DNA of 64,000 bases, taken from NCBI GenBank assembly GCA_947176535.1, contig CAMWQU010000006.1, positions 46,873 to 110,872 of the forward strand, in the 5' to 3' direction. The notes beneath the pieces are model-generated. The model saw only the letters and a program-made list of their open reading frames with translations, did no database searches and was not told where the DNA came from. How positions within the stretch are numbered: the stretch's first letter is position 1; the number at the start of each line of letters is the position of its first letter. Positions 9,168 to 18,607 of the stretch are shown piece by piece. Origin of the DNA: an uncultured Prevotellaceae bacterium (lineage in GTDB: Bacteria > Bacteroidota > Bacteroidia > Bacteroidales > Bacteroidaceae). The translations under genes were made by a program, and so were the position numbers.

Positions 9168-10544
9168 TTATTTCGTGTAAGGTTCCACTTCGGCGGCCTT
9201 TTCTTTCTCGCCGAGGTTCTTGTAGATGGTATGCAGAGGCAGTGCCCACATATCAGGCTTATCGGATGCCTTATCACGGCAATCTTCAAAATAAGTAGCT
9301 GCTTCGCGATAATATTTCTTTACGAAGTTTTCCTCAGCAGTCTGCATTTCTGCCGTAGTCTTAAATTTCTTTCCGTCCACTTCCTTATAATAGTTCTCCG
9401 TACCCTGACGGTAGAGCGACATTCCGGCCATATAGATACCCTCTAAATAATCCGGATCGGCCTCAACAGCTTTCTGGAAATACGGTACAGCGTCATTGAA
9501 CTTTCCTTTTGCAAACAGACTGTATCCTTTACCGTAATTGGCAATTTTGCTGCCCGGATTCTGTTCCAGCAACTGATCGGCAAAAGCGTTCATCAAAGAA
9601 GCGTCCTTCTTGTCGTAGTAGGCCAGCAACTTCTGAGCAGCAATCTCGGCGTTGGCACTTTCGGGAGTTTCCTTAATAATCTTTTCCATACCCTTCACCC
9701 AATTCAACGTATCGCCATTCTCCAGATAAATCTGCGGGCGGCTGCTTAGCACGAAGTTATGACTTTCGGGGTCGTTGAACTGACTTGCCAAATCGTAGTA
9801 TTTCTCACAGATGTCATAACGTTTGGCGTTAAATGCCGTCAGGTAAATATTAAAGGCCATCTGGCTTACAGGATACTGCGGATTCTTTACGAGTTCATCC
9901 TCTGCCGCTTTAGGATATGTCTTTGCGAAAGCAGCATATTTGTCCAATGCAGCCATGGCACCGTCGAGATTCTTGGTCTCGATGTAGAAGATACAGAGAT
10001 AAGCATAATAAACCATCAGTTTGGGCATCTTCTGTACGGCCTGCGTATAAATGGGGCCCTGCTCGTAGTGCTTGGGATTGCCATATTCCAACTGGCCGTA
10101 ACAGCCCTCACAAACGCCATCAACCGACTTAGCAAAAGTCAGTGTGTCAAAGGTCTCCTTTGCCGCAGCCTTGCTCAACTCCGGGTTAAGCAACTGAGAG
10201 CTTACGTCATCCAGAGCCTTGTAGGCATTGAAACGTTGCTTTTCAGGAACAGCCCCACTCTGCAAGGCTTTCATCAGAAGATCGTTGGCTTCCAGAGACT
10301 TTTCCTTAATCGTAGCAATGTTGGCGTCAATCAGACCTTGGTCTTTCTTATCGGCCTTTGCAAATTCGTCCTGATTAGCCTTGTATAAGACATTCACTTC
10401 GTCGCGCAACTTTATACCCTTTGCAACCAGGCTCTTGGCCTCCTTCTCGGCAGCTTTTGCAGCAGCTTTCTCCTCCGGAGTCATCTGTGCGAATGCAGTA
10501 TTGATGGCAGCCAGCATCAACAATGATAAGAAAATCTTTTTCAT
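9168..10544 (-). CDS. Secreted tetratricopeptide-repeat protein downstream of gyrA
   Basis: 458 residues from ATG at 10544, chosen because it opens a textbook signal peptide (MKKIFLSLLMLAAINTAFAQ). The longer reading back to 10697 only overlaps the end of gyrA. The mature protein starts with a charged Ala/Lys/Glu helix and continues with TPR-type repeats, for example YGKGYSLFAKGKFNDAVPYF and the following EADPDYLEGIYMAGMSLYRQG. It probably resides in the periplasm as a protein-interaction scaffold; the partner is unknown. It lies 28 bp after the gyrA stop on the same strand, so it is probably expressed from the gyrA promoter, and it is followed by a strong terminator (9108-9148). Confidence 0.85.
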   Translation of the reverse strand: MKKIFLSLLMLAAINTAFAQMTPEEKAAAKAAEKEAKSLVAKGIKLRDEVNVLYKANQDEFAKADKKDQGLIDANIATIKEKSLEANDLLMKALQSGAVPEKQRFNAYKALDDVSSQLLNPELSKAAAKETFDTLTFAKSVDGVCEGCYGQLEYGNPKHYEQGPIYTQAVQKMPKLMVYYAYLCIFYIETKNLDGAMAALDKYAAFAKTYPKAAEDELVKNPQYPVSQMAFNIYLTAFNAKRYDICEKYYDLASQFNDPESHNFVLSSRPQIYLENGDTLNWVKGMEKIIKETPESANAEIAAQKLLAYYDKKDASLMNAFADQLLEQNPGSKIANYGKGYSLFAKGKFNDAVPYFQKAVEADPDYLEGIYMAGMSLYRQGTENYYKEVDGKKFKTTAEMQTAEENFVKKYYREAATYFEDCRDKASDKPDMWALPLHTIYKNLGEKEKAAEVEPYTK

Positions 10545-10572
10545 AGCTTCTTTACTTTTATTCGTTAAAAGG

Positions 10573-13110
10573 TTAATCGTTTCTCTCTGTGCTTTCCGAC
10601 GTTTCGGCAGGCTCCGCGCCCTCCGTAGTATCAAGATTCTCATCCTCCTCGCGAGCCACGACGCAAACGTTGCTGATGACATCATTGCGCTTGGCAATGT
10701 CGATAAGTTTCACGCCCTGCGCCACGCGGCCCGTCTGACGAATGTCAGTAACGTGCATGCGGATAGTGACTCCCGACTTGTTGATAATCATCAAGTCGCA
10801 GTCATCGTTCACCGCCCGCACGGTAACGAGTTTACCCGTCTTCTCCGTGATGTCGATGGTCTTCACACCTTTTGCGCGACGCGAGGTCTTGCGGTAGATG
10901 TCGTTGCCCTCCTCATCGGTGAGCGCACTGCGCTTTCCATATCCCTTTTCGCTGACTACCACGATGGTGTCACTTGCCGGATCGTTCACGGCCACCATGC
11001 CAACAACCTCATCGTCTCCACCGTCGAGAATCATACTCTGCACACCCGTAGCCACGCGGCCCATGACGCGGACCTGGTCTTCGTTGAAGCGGATGGCGCG
11101 ACCATTGCGGTTGGCAATGACAATTTCGTCCTTTCCGTTCGTCAGTTGAACGCTTACGACGCGGTCTTCATCATTGATGTTGATGGCGCGCACGCCGTTG
11201 GTACGCGGGCGGCTGTAATCGGTCAGGCAGGTTTTCTTTATCACACCGTTCTTCGTGCAGAACAGTACGAAGTGATTTTCGCAGAACTCCGGGTCGCCCA
11301 GTTTGCGGATGCACAGGCAGGCATTCACCTTGTCGCCCGGCTCGATGTTGAGCATATTCTGTATGGCACGTCCTTTTTGGGCTCTGCTGCCTTCGGGCAA
11401 TTCATATACTTTCAGCCAATAGCAACGACCTTTCTGCGTGAAGAAAAGCATCGTGTTGTGCATCGTGGCGGGATGGATATACTCGATAAAATCGTTATCG
11501 CGGGTTGAACTACCCTTAGACCCTACTCCGCCTCGTGTCTGCGCACGGAATTCGGCAAGCGGGGTACGCTTGATGTAACCCATATGCGAAAGTGTGATAA
11601 CCACCTCATCATCAGCGTAGAAATCCTCTGCATTAAACTCGTTTGCGGCAGGCTTTATCTCTGTACGACGCTCGTCACCGAACTTGTCGCGCACTTCCGT
11701 CAATTCGTCTTTCATCACCTTGCGGCAGAGTGCGTCGTCGTTCAGAATCTGATTGTAATACTTTATCTTCTCCTGCAGTTCGTCGAACTCACCGTGCAGT
11801 TTCTCCTGCTGCAGACCGGTCAGTTGTGCCAGACGCATATCCACAATGGCCTTGGCCTGGATTTCATCCAGTTCGAAGCGAGCCATCAGGTTCTGCTGTG
11901 CCTCGGCCGGGGTTTTGCTGGCCTTGATGATGTGCACCACCTCGTCGATGTTGTCCGAAGCAATAATAAGTCCCTCCAATATGTGGGCACGCTCTTCGGC
12001 CTTGCGCAGGTCGTACTTGGTGCGGCGAATAACCACGTCATGGCGATGCTCCACGAAGTTGGCAATGCAGTCGCGCAAAGTCAGCAACTTGGGACGTCCC
12101 TTCACCAAAGCGATAGCATTCACCGAGAACGACGTCTGCAAAGGAGTCATCTTGAAGAGTTTGTTCATCACCACCTGGGCGTTGGCGTCACGCTTCACGT
12201 CCACAACGATGCGCATACCCTCACGGTCCGACTCGTCGTTCACATTGCTGATGCCCTCCAGTTTCTTCTCGTTTGCCAACTGAGCGATGTATTTTATCAT
12301 CTCGGCACGGTTCACACCGTAGGGTATCTCGGTGAAGACAATGGTATCGTGCGTGTCGCCGCTTTCGATTTCTCCCTTGGCACGCATGATAATACGGCCG
12401 CGACCGGTCTCGTAAGCGTCCCGGATGCCCTGCACACCCATGATGTACGCACCTGTCGGGAAGTCGGGGCCTTTCACCCACTCCATGAGGTCGAGACTCT
12501 GAAGTTCGGGATTGTCGATGAAGGCAATCGCGGCATTCAATACCTCGGTCAGGTTGTGGGTGGGAATGTTAGTGGCCATGCCGACGGCAATACCCGTGGC
12601 ACCGTTCACCAACAGATTGGGAATCTTGGTGGGCATAACGGTGGGTTCCTTCAACGTATCGTCGAAGTTGTTCACCATGTCCACGGTTTCCTTATCCAAT
12701 TCGTCCATCATGGCCTCGCCCATGAGCGTCAGTCTCGATTCCGTGTAACGCATGGCGGCTGCGCTGTCGCCGTCTATCGAACCGAAGTTACCCTGTCCGT
12801 CCACCAGCGTGTAGCGCATATTCCACTCCTGGGCCATACGCACCAATGCGCCGTAGACCGAGCTATCGCCATGGGGATGATACTTACCGAGCACCTCGCC
12901 CACGATACGGGCCGACTTCTTATACGGCTGATTATGAACATTGTTCAGCCCTTTCATTCCATAAAGAATGCGGCGGTGCACGGGCTTAAAGCCGTCGCGC
13001 ACATCGGGCAATGCACGAGCTACGATGACACTCATGGAGTAGTCGATGTAGCTCTTCCGCATTTCATGCTCAATATCAACTTTAATGATTCTATCTTCTG
13101 CGTCTTGCAT
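10573..13110 (-). CDS. gyrA: DNA gyrase subunit A
   Basis: 845 residues from ATG at 13110 ([17 protein letters not shown]); an upstream ATG at 13158 would precede the -7 box and is rejected. GyrA is the breakage-reunion subunit that negatively supercoils DNA together with GyrB. The catalytic tyrosine lies in [11 protein letters not shown], the quinolone region reads [18 protein letters not shown], and the C-terminal beta-pinwheel has the GyrA-box-like [10 protein letters not shown] and further blade motifs. The acidic tail ends in Glu/Asp/Thr-rich sequence. The position equivalent to E. coli Asp87 is Gly here. This is probably lineage-normal, but it coincides with a known quinolone-resistance site. 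Promoter cassette at 13155-13175. Confidence 0.98.
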   Translation of the reverse strand: MQDAEDRIIKVDIEHEMRKSYIDYSMSVIVARALPDVRDGFKPVHRRILYGMKGLNNVHNQPYKKSARIVGEVLGKYHPHGDSSVYGALVRMAQEWNMRYTLVDGQGNFGSIDGDSAAAMRYTESRLTLMGEAMMDELDKETVDMVNNFDDTLKEPTVMPTKIPNLLVNGATGIAVGMATNIPTHNLTEVLNAAIAFIDNPELQSLDLMEWVKGPDFPTGAYIMGVQGIRDAYETGRGRIIMRAKGEIESGDTHDTIVFTEIPYGVNRAEMIKYIAQLANEKKLEGISNVNDESDREGMRIVVDVKRDANAQVVMNKLFKMTPLQTSFSVNAIALVKGRPKLLTLRDCIANFVEHRHDVVIRRTKYDLRKAEERAHILEGLIIASDNIDEVVHIIKASKTPAEAQQNLMARFELDEIQAKAIVDMRLAQLTGLQQEKLHGEFDELQEKIKYYNQILNDDALCRKVMKDELTEVRDKFGDERRTEIKPAANEFNAEDFYADDEVVITLSHMGYIKRTPLAEFRAQTRGGVGSKGSSTRDNDFIEYIHPATMHNTMLFFTQKGRCYWLKVYELPEGSRAQKGRAIQNMLNIEPGDKVNACLCIRKLGDPEFCENHFVLFCTKNGVIKKTCLTDYSRPRTNGVRAININDEDRVVSVQLTNGKDEIVIANRNGRAIRFNEDQVRVMGRVATGVQSMILDGGDDEVVGMVAVNDPASDTIVVVSEKGYGKRSALTDEEGNDIYRKTSRRAKGVKTIDITEKTGKLVTVRAVNDDCDLMIINKSGVTIRMHVTDIRQTGRVAQGVKLIDIAKRNDVISNVCVVAREEDENLDTTEGAEPAETSESTERND

Positions 13111-13154
13111 ATATATAAATAGGTTTAATTGTTTGTCGCTTGTATCTTCTTCTT

Positions 13155-13175
13155 GCAAAGGTACGAAATAATTGC
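13155..13175 (-). promoter_or_regulatory. gyrA promoter cassette (-7 box TACCTTTG at 13156-13163)
   Basis: The minus strand carries TACCTTTG preceded by an AT-rich heptad repeat. The 21 bases 13155-13175 (reverse strand) are identical to the trmD promoter region 20975-20995. The -7 box lies 45 bp upstream of the gyrA ATG. Confidence 0.7.
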
Positions 13176-13404
13176 AAATTACGAATTACGATTCCTAAGT
13201 TTTTCTTCATAAACTTTGTTAAAGACCGCCCGTCCGAGGGTTTCCGGAGAGTGTCGGGCAGCACCCTCCGATGCGCTCAGCGTCGATTTTTATGCCCTTT
13301 ACGGGGATTGGGAGGTGTGAGGAAGAGTTTTTCAGGCCCGCAGACCGAAAACAGGGAAAATGCCCGCTTCGTCACGCTCATCAGGATGACCAATTCCGGT
13401 CCCG

Positions 13405-13500
13405 GGCAGGACGGTGGCTCGTCCATAGCGGGACCAAGCCGAGACAATACTATGGACGAGGCGCAGACAATAGCGGGACCGAGGCCCGACCTGCTATTGC
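13405..13500. repeat. Palindromic intergenic repeat, copy A (rearranged)
   Basis: Two tandem hairpin units. Unit 1 has perfect 11-bp arms (13418-13428 and 13450-13460) around a 21-base loop; unit 2 has 7-bp arms CAATAGC/GCTATTG (13468-13474 and 13493-13499). Bases 13405-13454 match 37341-37390 at 39 of 50 positions, including the identical block ATAGCGGGAC, and the end CCTGCTATTG also matches the copy at 37303-37430. It is the same family as 20771-20898, with an extra unit. Confidence 0.75.
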
Positions 13501-13583
13501 CCCCAAACGGACATTCTATATAATATATAAGAAAAGGGTATATTTTTTCCCCCCGAAGCTAAAGATTTTCCGAAAAGATTGCG

Positions 13584-13591
13584 TAACTTTG
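13584..13591 (+). promoter_or_regulatory. Promoter -7 box of GH2 gene
   Basis: TAACTTTG matches TAnnTTTG, 35 bp upstream of the chosen ATG at 13627. It also argues against the alternative start at 13579, which would lie before the box. Confidence 0.6.
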
Positions 13592-13626
13592 CAGTATTGT
13601 TGGACTTCACACTATCTATATTTATT

Positions 13627-15942
13627 ATGGTATTCAGAAAATGGCTCATCGCGTCGGCACTATGTTTCATGCTGCCGCAGTGCCTCGAAACGGCTTTCGT
13701 AAAAGCGCAGAGTACAAAACAGAATTTTGACTTCGGATGGAAGTTCATGGAACAGGACGCGTCCGATGCCGCCGACCCGAAGTATGACGATTCCCGATGG
13801 GCTGCCGTCGATCTGCCTCACGACTGGGACATCTTCCACGCGCCCGCAATCGACGCGGCTACGGGAAATGACGGTGGATACTATCCGGGCGGTATCGGTT
13901 GGTACAGAAAAACGTTTGCAAGTCCGACGGTAACGGCCGGGGACGCGGTGAAAATCCACTTCGAGGGTGTGTACCAGAAGTGCAGGGTTTACATAAACGG
14001 CCACTTGGCGGCCACGCACGCCTACGGCTACACTCCTTTCATGGTCGATGCTACGCCTTACCTCAACAAAGAGACTGGCAATGTGGTGGCCGTGCGGGTG
14101 GACAATTCCCTGCAACCCAACTGCCGTTGGTACTCCGGCTCAGGCATCTATCGTCATGTGTGGTTGGAAGTGTACAACGAGAATGTCATTGACGACCCTG
14201 CCCTCCTGCACCTCACCACAGAGCAGGTGTATGGCATTTCGGCAGACGGCACACGGGCGGATTCGGCAGCCTTGCGCGTGGTGTACGGAGACCAAATCAA
14301 CGAAGTCCGCATGTATCGCAACGTGAAATTGTGGAGCCCCAAGCACCCGAATCTGTACGATGTGGAGGTAGGAAAACTCAACGTAAAACATGGCTTCCGC
14401 ACCATCGAATTTGATACAAAGAATGGTTTCCGCCTGAACGGCGTGCCCACGCTCATCAACGGAGCGTGTGTCCACCACGACGACGGCGTGATAGGCGCAA
14501 TGGCTTTCGACGCAGCCGAGATTCGCAAGGTGCGGCTGATGAAGGAAGCGGGCTTCAATCTCATACGCACCGCACATAACCCCACGTCCCGCGCTTTCCT
14601 CAATGCTTGCGACAGCCTGGGCATGATGGTTATCGGAGAGATATACGACGGCTGGTACGCATGGAAAACCGCAGGCGACCATCATCTCGATATAGATTCA
14701 TGCTATCGGGAGGAAATCCGGGAGTTTGTGACACGCGACCGCAATCATCCCTCCATCATCTCGTGGAGCATCGGAAACGAAGTCATCGAACGTAAAGAAC
14801 TGCGCGTGGTGCACACCGCAAAGAAGTTCAAGAACGAAGTCCGGCACTGGGACAGCACACGTCCTGTCACAGAGGCACTCTGCACATGGGATAACAATTG
14901 GGAAATCTTCGACCCACACGCTGAGGTGCTGGACATCGTCGGGTACAACTACATGATTCATAAGCACGCATCAGACCACATTCGTTGTCCGGGACGCATA
15001 ATCTGGCAGACCGAAAGCTATCCCCGGGATGCTTTCAGCAACTGGGAAAAGACGCATGACTACCCCTACATCATCGGCGACATCGTGTGGACGGGACTTG
15101 ACTATCTCGGAGAATCGGGAATCGGACAGTTTTACTACGACGGTGAGCCACGCGGCGAGCATTACAACGGAAAGCATTTCCCCTTCCACGGGGCCTACTG
15201 CGGTGACGTGGACATCACGGGGCTGCGCAAACCGATATCTCACTATCGCGATATGCTGTACAACGTCGAGGAAGGCGACACCCGGTTCATATACATGGCC
15301 GTCCAAGAACCGAACAACTACAAGGGCGGAGAGATAAGCGAAACGGCGTGGTCGGTCTGGCCCACATGGGAAGCATGGAATTATGCAGGCCACGAGGGTA
15401 AGAAACTGAATGTTGAGGTCTACACGAAAGCACCCGCCGTCAGTCTCTATCTGAACGACAGACTGATAGCCACGCAGGCAGTCAGCCGTTCTACGGAATA
15501 CAAGGCTACGTTCCCTGTTCCATACGAAAAAGGCACACTGAAAGCCGTAGCCCTCACAGCCGACGGAAAAGAGGAAGCCAGCACGACACTGATCACTGCC
15601 GGAAGTCCGTACAGCATACGTCTGACGCCAGAGCAGCGACAAATCAAAGCCGACGGAGAAGACCTCGCTTTCATCCTCGCCGAGGTGATTGACAGGAACG
15701 GCGTGGTCGTACCGGATGCTGACGCTACCATGACGGTTTCCGTCAAGGGAGCAGCCTACCTGCTGGCAGCAGGTTCCGCCAGTTTCAAAGACCTTGAGCC
15801 GCTTACCTCCAATCGTGTAACGACTTACAACGGACGTGCCTTGATTGTCGTCCGTGCCGCACGCCGGTCCGGCTCCGTATCGGTTTCTGTTTCAGCAGAC
15901 CTGCCACGGCGCACGTCTACGACAAAGGTTGTGGCAAAATAA
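13627..15942 (+). CDS. Secreted glycoside hydrolase family 2 (beta-galactosidase-like)
   Basis: 771 residues from ATG at 13627, which opens a signal peptide (MVFRKWLIASALCFMLPQ). It is a retaining exo-glycosidase, probably periplasmic, removing terminal beta-galactosyl or related residues. Order: sugar-binding jelly-roll domain (about 30-180, with LPHDWDIFH and WYSGSGIYRHVWL), a short immunoglobulin-like domain (about 185-245), a TIM barrel with acid/base Glu in SWSIGNEV and nucleophile Glu in IWQTESYP, then C-terminal beta domains. The second domain is clearly shorter than in LacZ-type enzymes. It stands alone without susCD partners. GC-rich codon use resembles its neighbours. The substrate is not determinable. 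Confidence 0.9.
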   Translation: MVFRKWLIASALCFMLPQCLETAFVKAQSTKQNFDFGWKFMEQDASDAADPKYDDSRWAAVDLPHDWDIFHAPAIDAATGNDGGYYPGGIGWYRKTFASPTVTAGDAVKIHFEGVYQKCRVYINGHLAATHAYGYTPFMVDATPYLNKETGNVVAVRVDNSLQPNCRWYSGSGIYRHVWLEVYNENVIDDPALLHLTTEQVYGISADGTRADSAALRVVYGDQINEVRMYRNVKLWSPKHPNLYDVEVGKLNVKHGFRTIEFDTKNGFRLNGVPTLINGACVHHDDGVIGAMAFDAAEIRKVRLMKEAGFNLIRTAHNPTSRAFLNACDSLGMMVIGEIYDGWYAWKTAGDHHLDIDSCYREEIREFVTRDRNHPSIISWSIGNEVIERKELRVVHTAKKFKNEVRHWDSTRPVTEALCTWDNNWEIFDPHAEVLDIVGYNYMIHKHASDHIRCPGRIIWQTESYPRDAFSNWEKTHDYPYIIGDIVWTGLDYLGESGIGQFYYDGEPRGEHYNGKHFPFHGAYCGDVDITGLRKPISHYRDMLYNVEEGDTRFIYMAVQEPNNYKGGEISETAWSVWPTWEAWNYAGHEGKKLNVEVYTKAPAVSLYLNDRLIATQAVSRSTEYKATFPVPYEKGTLKAVALTADGKEEASTTLITAGSPYSIRLTPEQRQIKADGEDLAFILAEVIDRNGVVVPDADATMTVSVKGAAYLLAAGSASFKDLEPLTSNRVTTYNGRALIVVRAARRSGSVSVSVSADLPRRTSTTKVVAK

Positions 15943-16018
15943 TAGATACTTTCCCACGCCCTTTCCTCCGATTGGCACGCCGTTTGTAATCATAAACGCT
16001 ATAGATACGTCTACAGTT

Positions 16019-18538
16019 ATGATGATAAGTAAACGATTCTCTCCGGAGGTAACCATGATGCTCTCGTTGAGCCGGGAGGAAGCCCTCCGACTATATAATG
16101 ACAAAGTGACACCCGCACACATGCTACTGGGTATCATCCGATTGGGCCGTGGGGCAGCCTTCGAGGCCCTTACCCGTCTCCATGTGGATATGGCACAACT
16201 GAAAGCGACATTAGAGAATGCCGTGCGCGGACAAGGAGAAGACACTCCCTGCTCCACCGACGAGATGACGCTGGACAACATGGCCAGCCGGGTGATGAAA
16301 CTGTCCGTATTGGAGTCGATGGCTACGAAAAGCGAAAACATCGACATAATGCACATTCTGTTGGCCATACTGCGCGAAGAGAGCAACGATGCCTCGCAGG
16401 CGTTAGCTCGACAGAACGTGACTTACCAGAATCTGGCACAGGCTCTGAATCTGCAGCCCGACGTCAATGCAGGGTACAGTTTCAGTGAAGACGAAGAGAG
16501 TAACGAGGGAAATGCTGAGCGGAGCGAGGAGACGGAAGGTACCGTTACCACAGCCGACAAGCCCGGCGAGCAGACGCCCGTATTGGACAAGTTCGGTACC
16601 GATTTGACGCGGGCTGCCGGCGAGCACTTGCTCGACCCCGTTGTCGGACGCGAAAAGGAAATCGAACGTGTGGCCCAGATACTGAGCCGCCGGAAAAAGA
16701 ACAATCCGATACTCATCGGCGAACCGGGCGTCGGAAAGAGTGCCATTGTAGAAGGACTGGCACAACGCATCGTAGAGCATCGCATATCCCGGAGCCTGTG
16801 GGACAAACGTGTCATCGTGCTCGACCTCGGAGCCGTGGTGGCCGGAACCAAATACCGCGGACAGTTTGAGGAGCGCATGCGGGCCATTATGATAGAACTG
16901 CAGAAGCATCCCGAGATTATCATATTCATCGACGAGATACACACCCTCATCGGTGCGGGATCGGCCGCAGGCACCATGGATGCCGCCAATATGCTGAAAC
17001 CGGCCCTGTCGCGCGGCGAGATTCAGTGTATCGGAGCCACGACAATCGATGAATACCGGAAAACCATAGAGAAAGACGGGGCACTGGAGCGACGCTTCCA
17101 GAAAGTGATGGTGCAGCCTACAACGGCCGAAGAGACACTGACAATTCTGCAAAACTTGCGACCCCGATACGAGGAACACCACAACGTACACTATACCGAC
17201 GAAGCACTTGCCGCCTGCGTGCGTCTGACGGAGCGATACATCAGCGACCGCTCTTTTCCCGACAAAGCGATAGATGCGATGGACGAAGCGGGTAGCCGTA
17301 TGCACATCATGAATGTGCCGGTGTCTGCCGAAGTGGAGTTCATGGAGCAGCAGATGGAAAAACTGGAAGAACTGAAACAGACGGCCATAAAGGCAGAAGA
17401 TTTCAGAATGGCCAGTGAATACCTTGGCCAACAGAAAGTGCTGAATCAGGCATTGGAACAGAAGAAGCGCGAATGGGAGGCTTCCCTAAAAGAGGAGCGG
17501 CAGGAAGTCAGCAGTGAGGATATTGCAAACGTTATCTCCATGATGACCGGCATACCCGTACAACGCATCGGCGGTGAGGAGAACCAACGGCTGCGGAACT
17601 TGGGAAACACCCTAAAATCGGAAGTCATCGGACAGGACGAAGCCATTGAGAAACTGGTGCGTGCCATACAGCGTAGCCGCATCGGACTGAAAGACCCGAA
17701 GAAGCCTATCGGGACGTTTATGTTCGTCGGCCCCACCGGTGTGGGAAAGACTTATCTGACAAAGAAGTTGGCCGAGGAACTATTCGGGTCGGAGAAGAAT
17801 CTGATTCGCATCGACATGAGCGAATACGGCGAGAAGCATACCGTAAGCCGCATGGTTGGCGCTCCTCCGGGTTACGTGGGTTACGAAGAGGGTGGCCAAC
17901 TGACTGAAAAGGTGCGCCGTCAGCCCTACTCTATCATTCTGCTCGACGAGATAGAGAAAGCGCATCAGGAGGTATTCAACATCCTGCTGCAAGTAATGGA
18001 CGAGGGACGAATGACTGACGGGAACGGTACGACTATCGACTTCCGGAACACGGTCATTATCATGACCTCCAACTCGGGCACACGCCAGTTGAAGGACTTC
18101 GGACAGGGAATCGGCTTCTCCACCCCGGCCGACCGGAACGGTAGCCGCGAGTATGCCCACAGCATCATCAAGAAGAGCATCGCCAAGCAGTTTGCACCGG
18201 AGTTTCTGAATCGTTTGGATGATATTATTTTCTTTGACCAACTCTCCGAGGAGGACATCAAGCGGATTGTAGATATAGAAGTGAAACCACTCCTGCATAG
18301 AATCGAGGAAATGGGATACAGGCTCATCCTGACCGACGAAGCGAAATCACTGCTGGCCAAGAAAGGCTATGACGTGCAGTTCGGTGCCCGTCCTTTGAAG
18401 CGCGCCTTACAAACCTTGCTCGAAGACCCCATCTGCGAGTTGCTGATGAGCGACGAGGCTCCACAAACAGGAAGCACCCTGATTGCAAAAGCCGACAACG
18501 AGAAGATACGGATTGAGGGGAAAGAGATTAGAGAATAG
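16019..18538 (+). CDS. clpC: ATP-dependent Clp protease ATP-binding subunit ClpC
   Basis: 839 residues from ATG at 16019 (16022 is equally possible); the reading frame is open back to 15845 but that overlaps the GH2 gene. HSP100 unfoldase that feeds substrates to ClpP. Visible: N-terminal Clp-N repeats (FSPEVTMMLSLSREEALRLY), first AAA+ domain with Walker A GEPGVGKS and IIFIDEIHTLIGAG, a middle coiled-coil region with a UVR-like stretch (about 430-480), second AAA+ domain with GPTGVGKT and ILLDEIEKAHQEVFNILLQ, and the C-terminal D2-small domain. The UVR-like region and length favour ClpC over ClpA or ClpB. It is followed by the chaperone gene htpG. Confidence 0.95.
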   Translation: MMISKRFSPEVTMMLSLSREEALRLYNDKVTPAHMLLGIIRLGRGAAFEALTRLHVDMAQLKATLENAVRGQGEDTPCSTDEMTLDNMASRVMKLSVLESMATKSENIDIMHILLAILREESNDASQALARQNVTYQNLAQALNLQPDVNAGYSFSEDEESNEGNAERSEETEGTVTTADKPGEQTPVLDKFGTDLTRAAGEHLLDPVVGREKEIERVAQILSRRKKNNPILIGEPGVGKSAIVEGLAQRIVEHRISRSLWDKRVIVLDLGAVVAGTKYRGQFEERMRAIMIELQKHPEIIIFIDEIHTLIGAGSAAGTMDAANMLKPALSRGEIQCIGATTIDEYRKTIEKDGALERRFQKVMVQPTTAEETLTILQNLRPRYEEHHNVHYTDEALAACVRLTERYISDRSFPDKAIDAMDEAGSRMHIMNVPVSAEVEFMEQQMEKLEELKQTAIKAEDFRMASEYLGQQKVLNQALEQKKREWEASLKEERQEVSSEDIANVISMMTGIPVQRIGGEENQRLRNLGNTLKSEVIGQDEAIEKLVRAIQRSRIGLKDPKKPIGTFMFVGPTGVGKTYLTKKLAEELFGSEKNLIRIDMSEYGEKHTVSRMVGAPPGYVGYEEGGQLTEKVRRQPYSIILLDEIEKAHQEVFNILLQVMDEGRMTDGNGTTIDFRNTVIIMTSNSGTRQLKDFGQGIGFSTPADRNGSREYAHSIIKKSIAKQFAPEFLNRLDDIIFFDQLSEEDIKRIVDIEVKPLLHRIEEMGYRLILTDEAKSLLAKKGYDVQFGARPLKRALQTLLEDPICELLMSDEAPQTGSTLIAKADNEKIRIEGKEIRE

Positions 18539-18607
18539 GAATGATTATTCCTTGAGACAGTTACAATAGTATGAATGATAAGCAAAATTAAAATATAAAA
18601 TAAAATT

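Larger units (their letters stand above)
13111..13626. other. Divergent intergenic region gyrA/GH2, 516 bp, no gene
   Basis: Contains the gyrA promoter cassette with a heptad AATTNNN repeat (13155-13190), a loose inverted repeat (arms 13233-13241 and 13263-13271, 8 of 9 pairs), a GC-rich stretch without clear coding signal, the palindromic repeat element at 13405-13500 and the GH2 promoter at 13584-13591. The short reading frames here are not supported. Confidence 0.7.

Noticed and set aside
10545..10697. 51-residue extension of the TPR protein into gyrA
   Set aside because: It is basic, low-complexity shadow sequence; the internal ATG opens a perfect signal peptide.
10573..13110. Quinolone resistance from Gly at the GyrA Asp87 position
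   Set aside because: Many Bacteroidales naturally vary at this site, so sequence alone does not show resistance.
11584..13122. Long open frame of 512 codons antisense to gyrA
   Set aside because: It mirrors GC-rich gyrA codons, has no recognisable domain and lies entirely opposite a certain gene.
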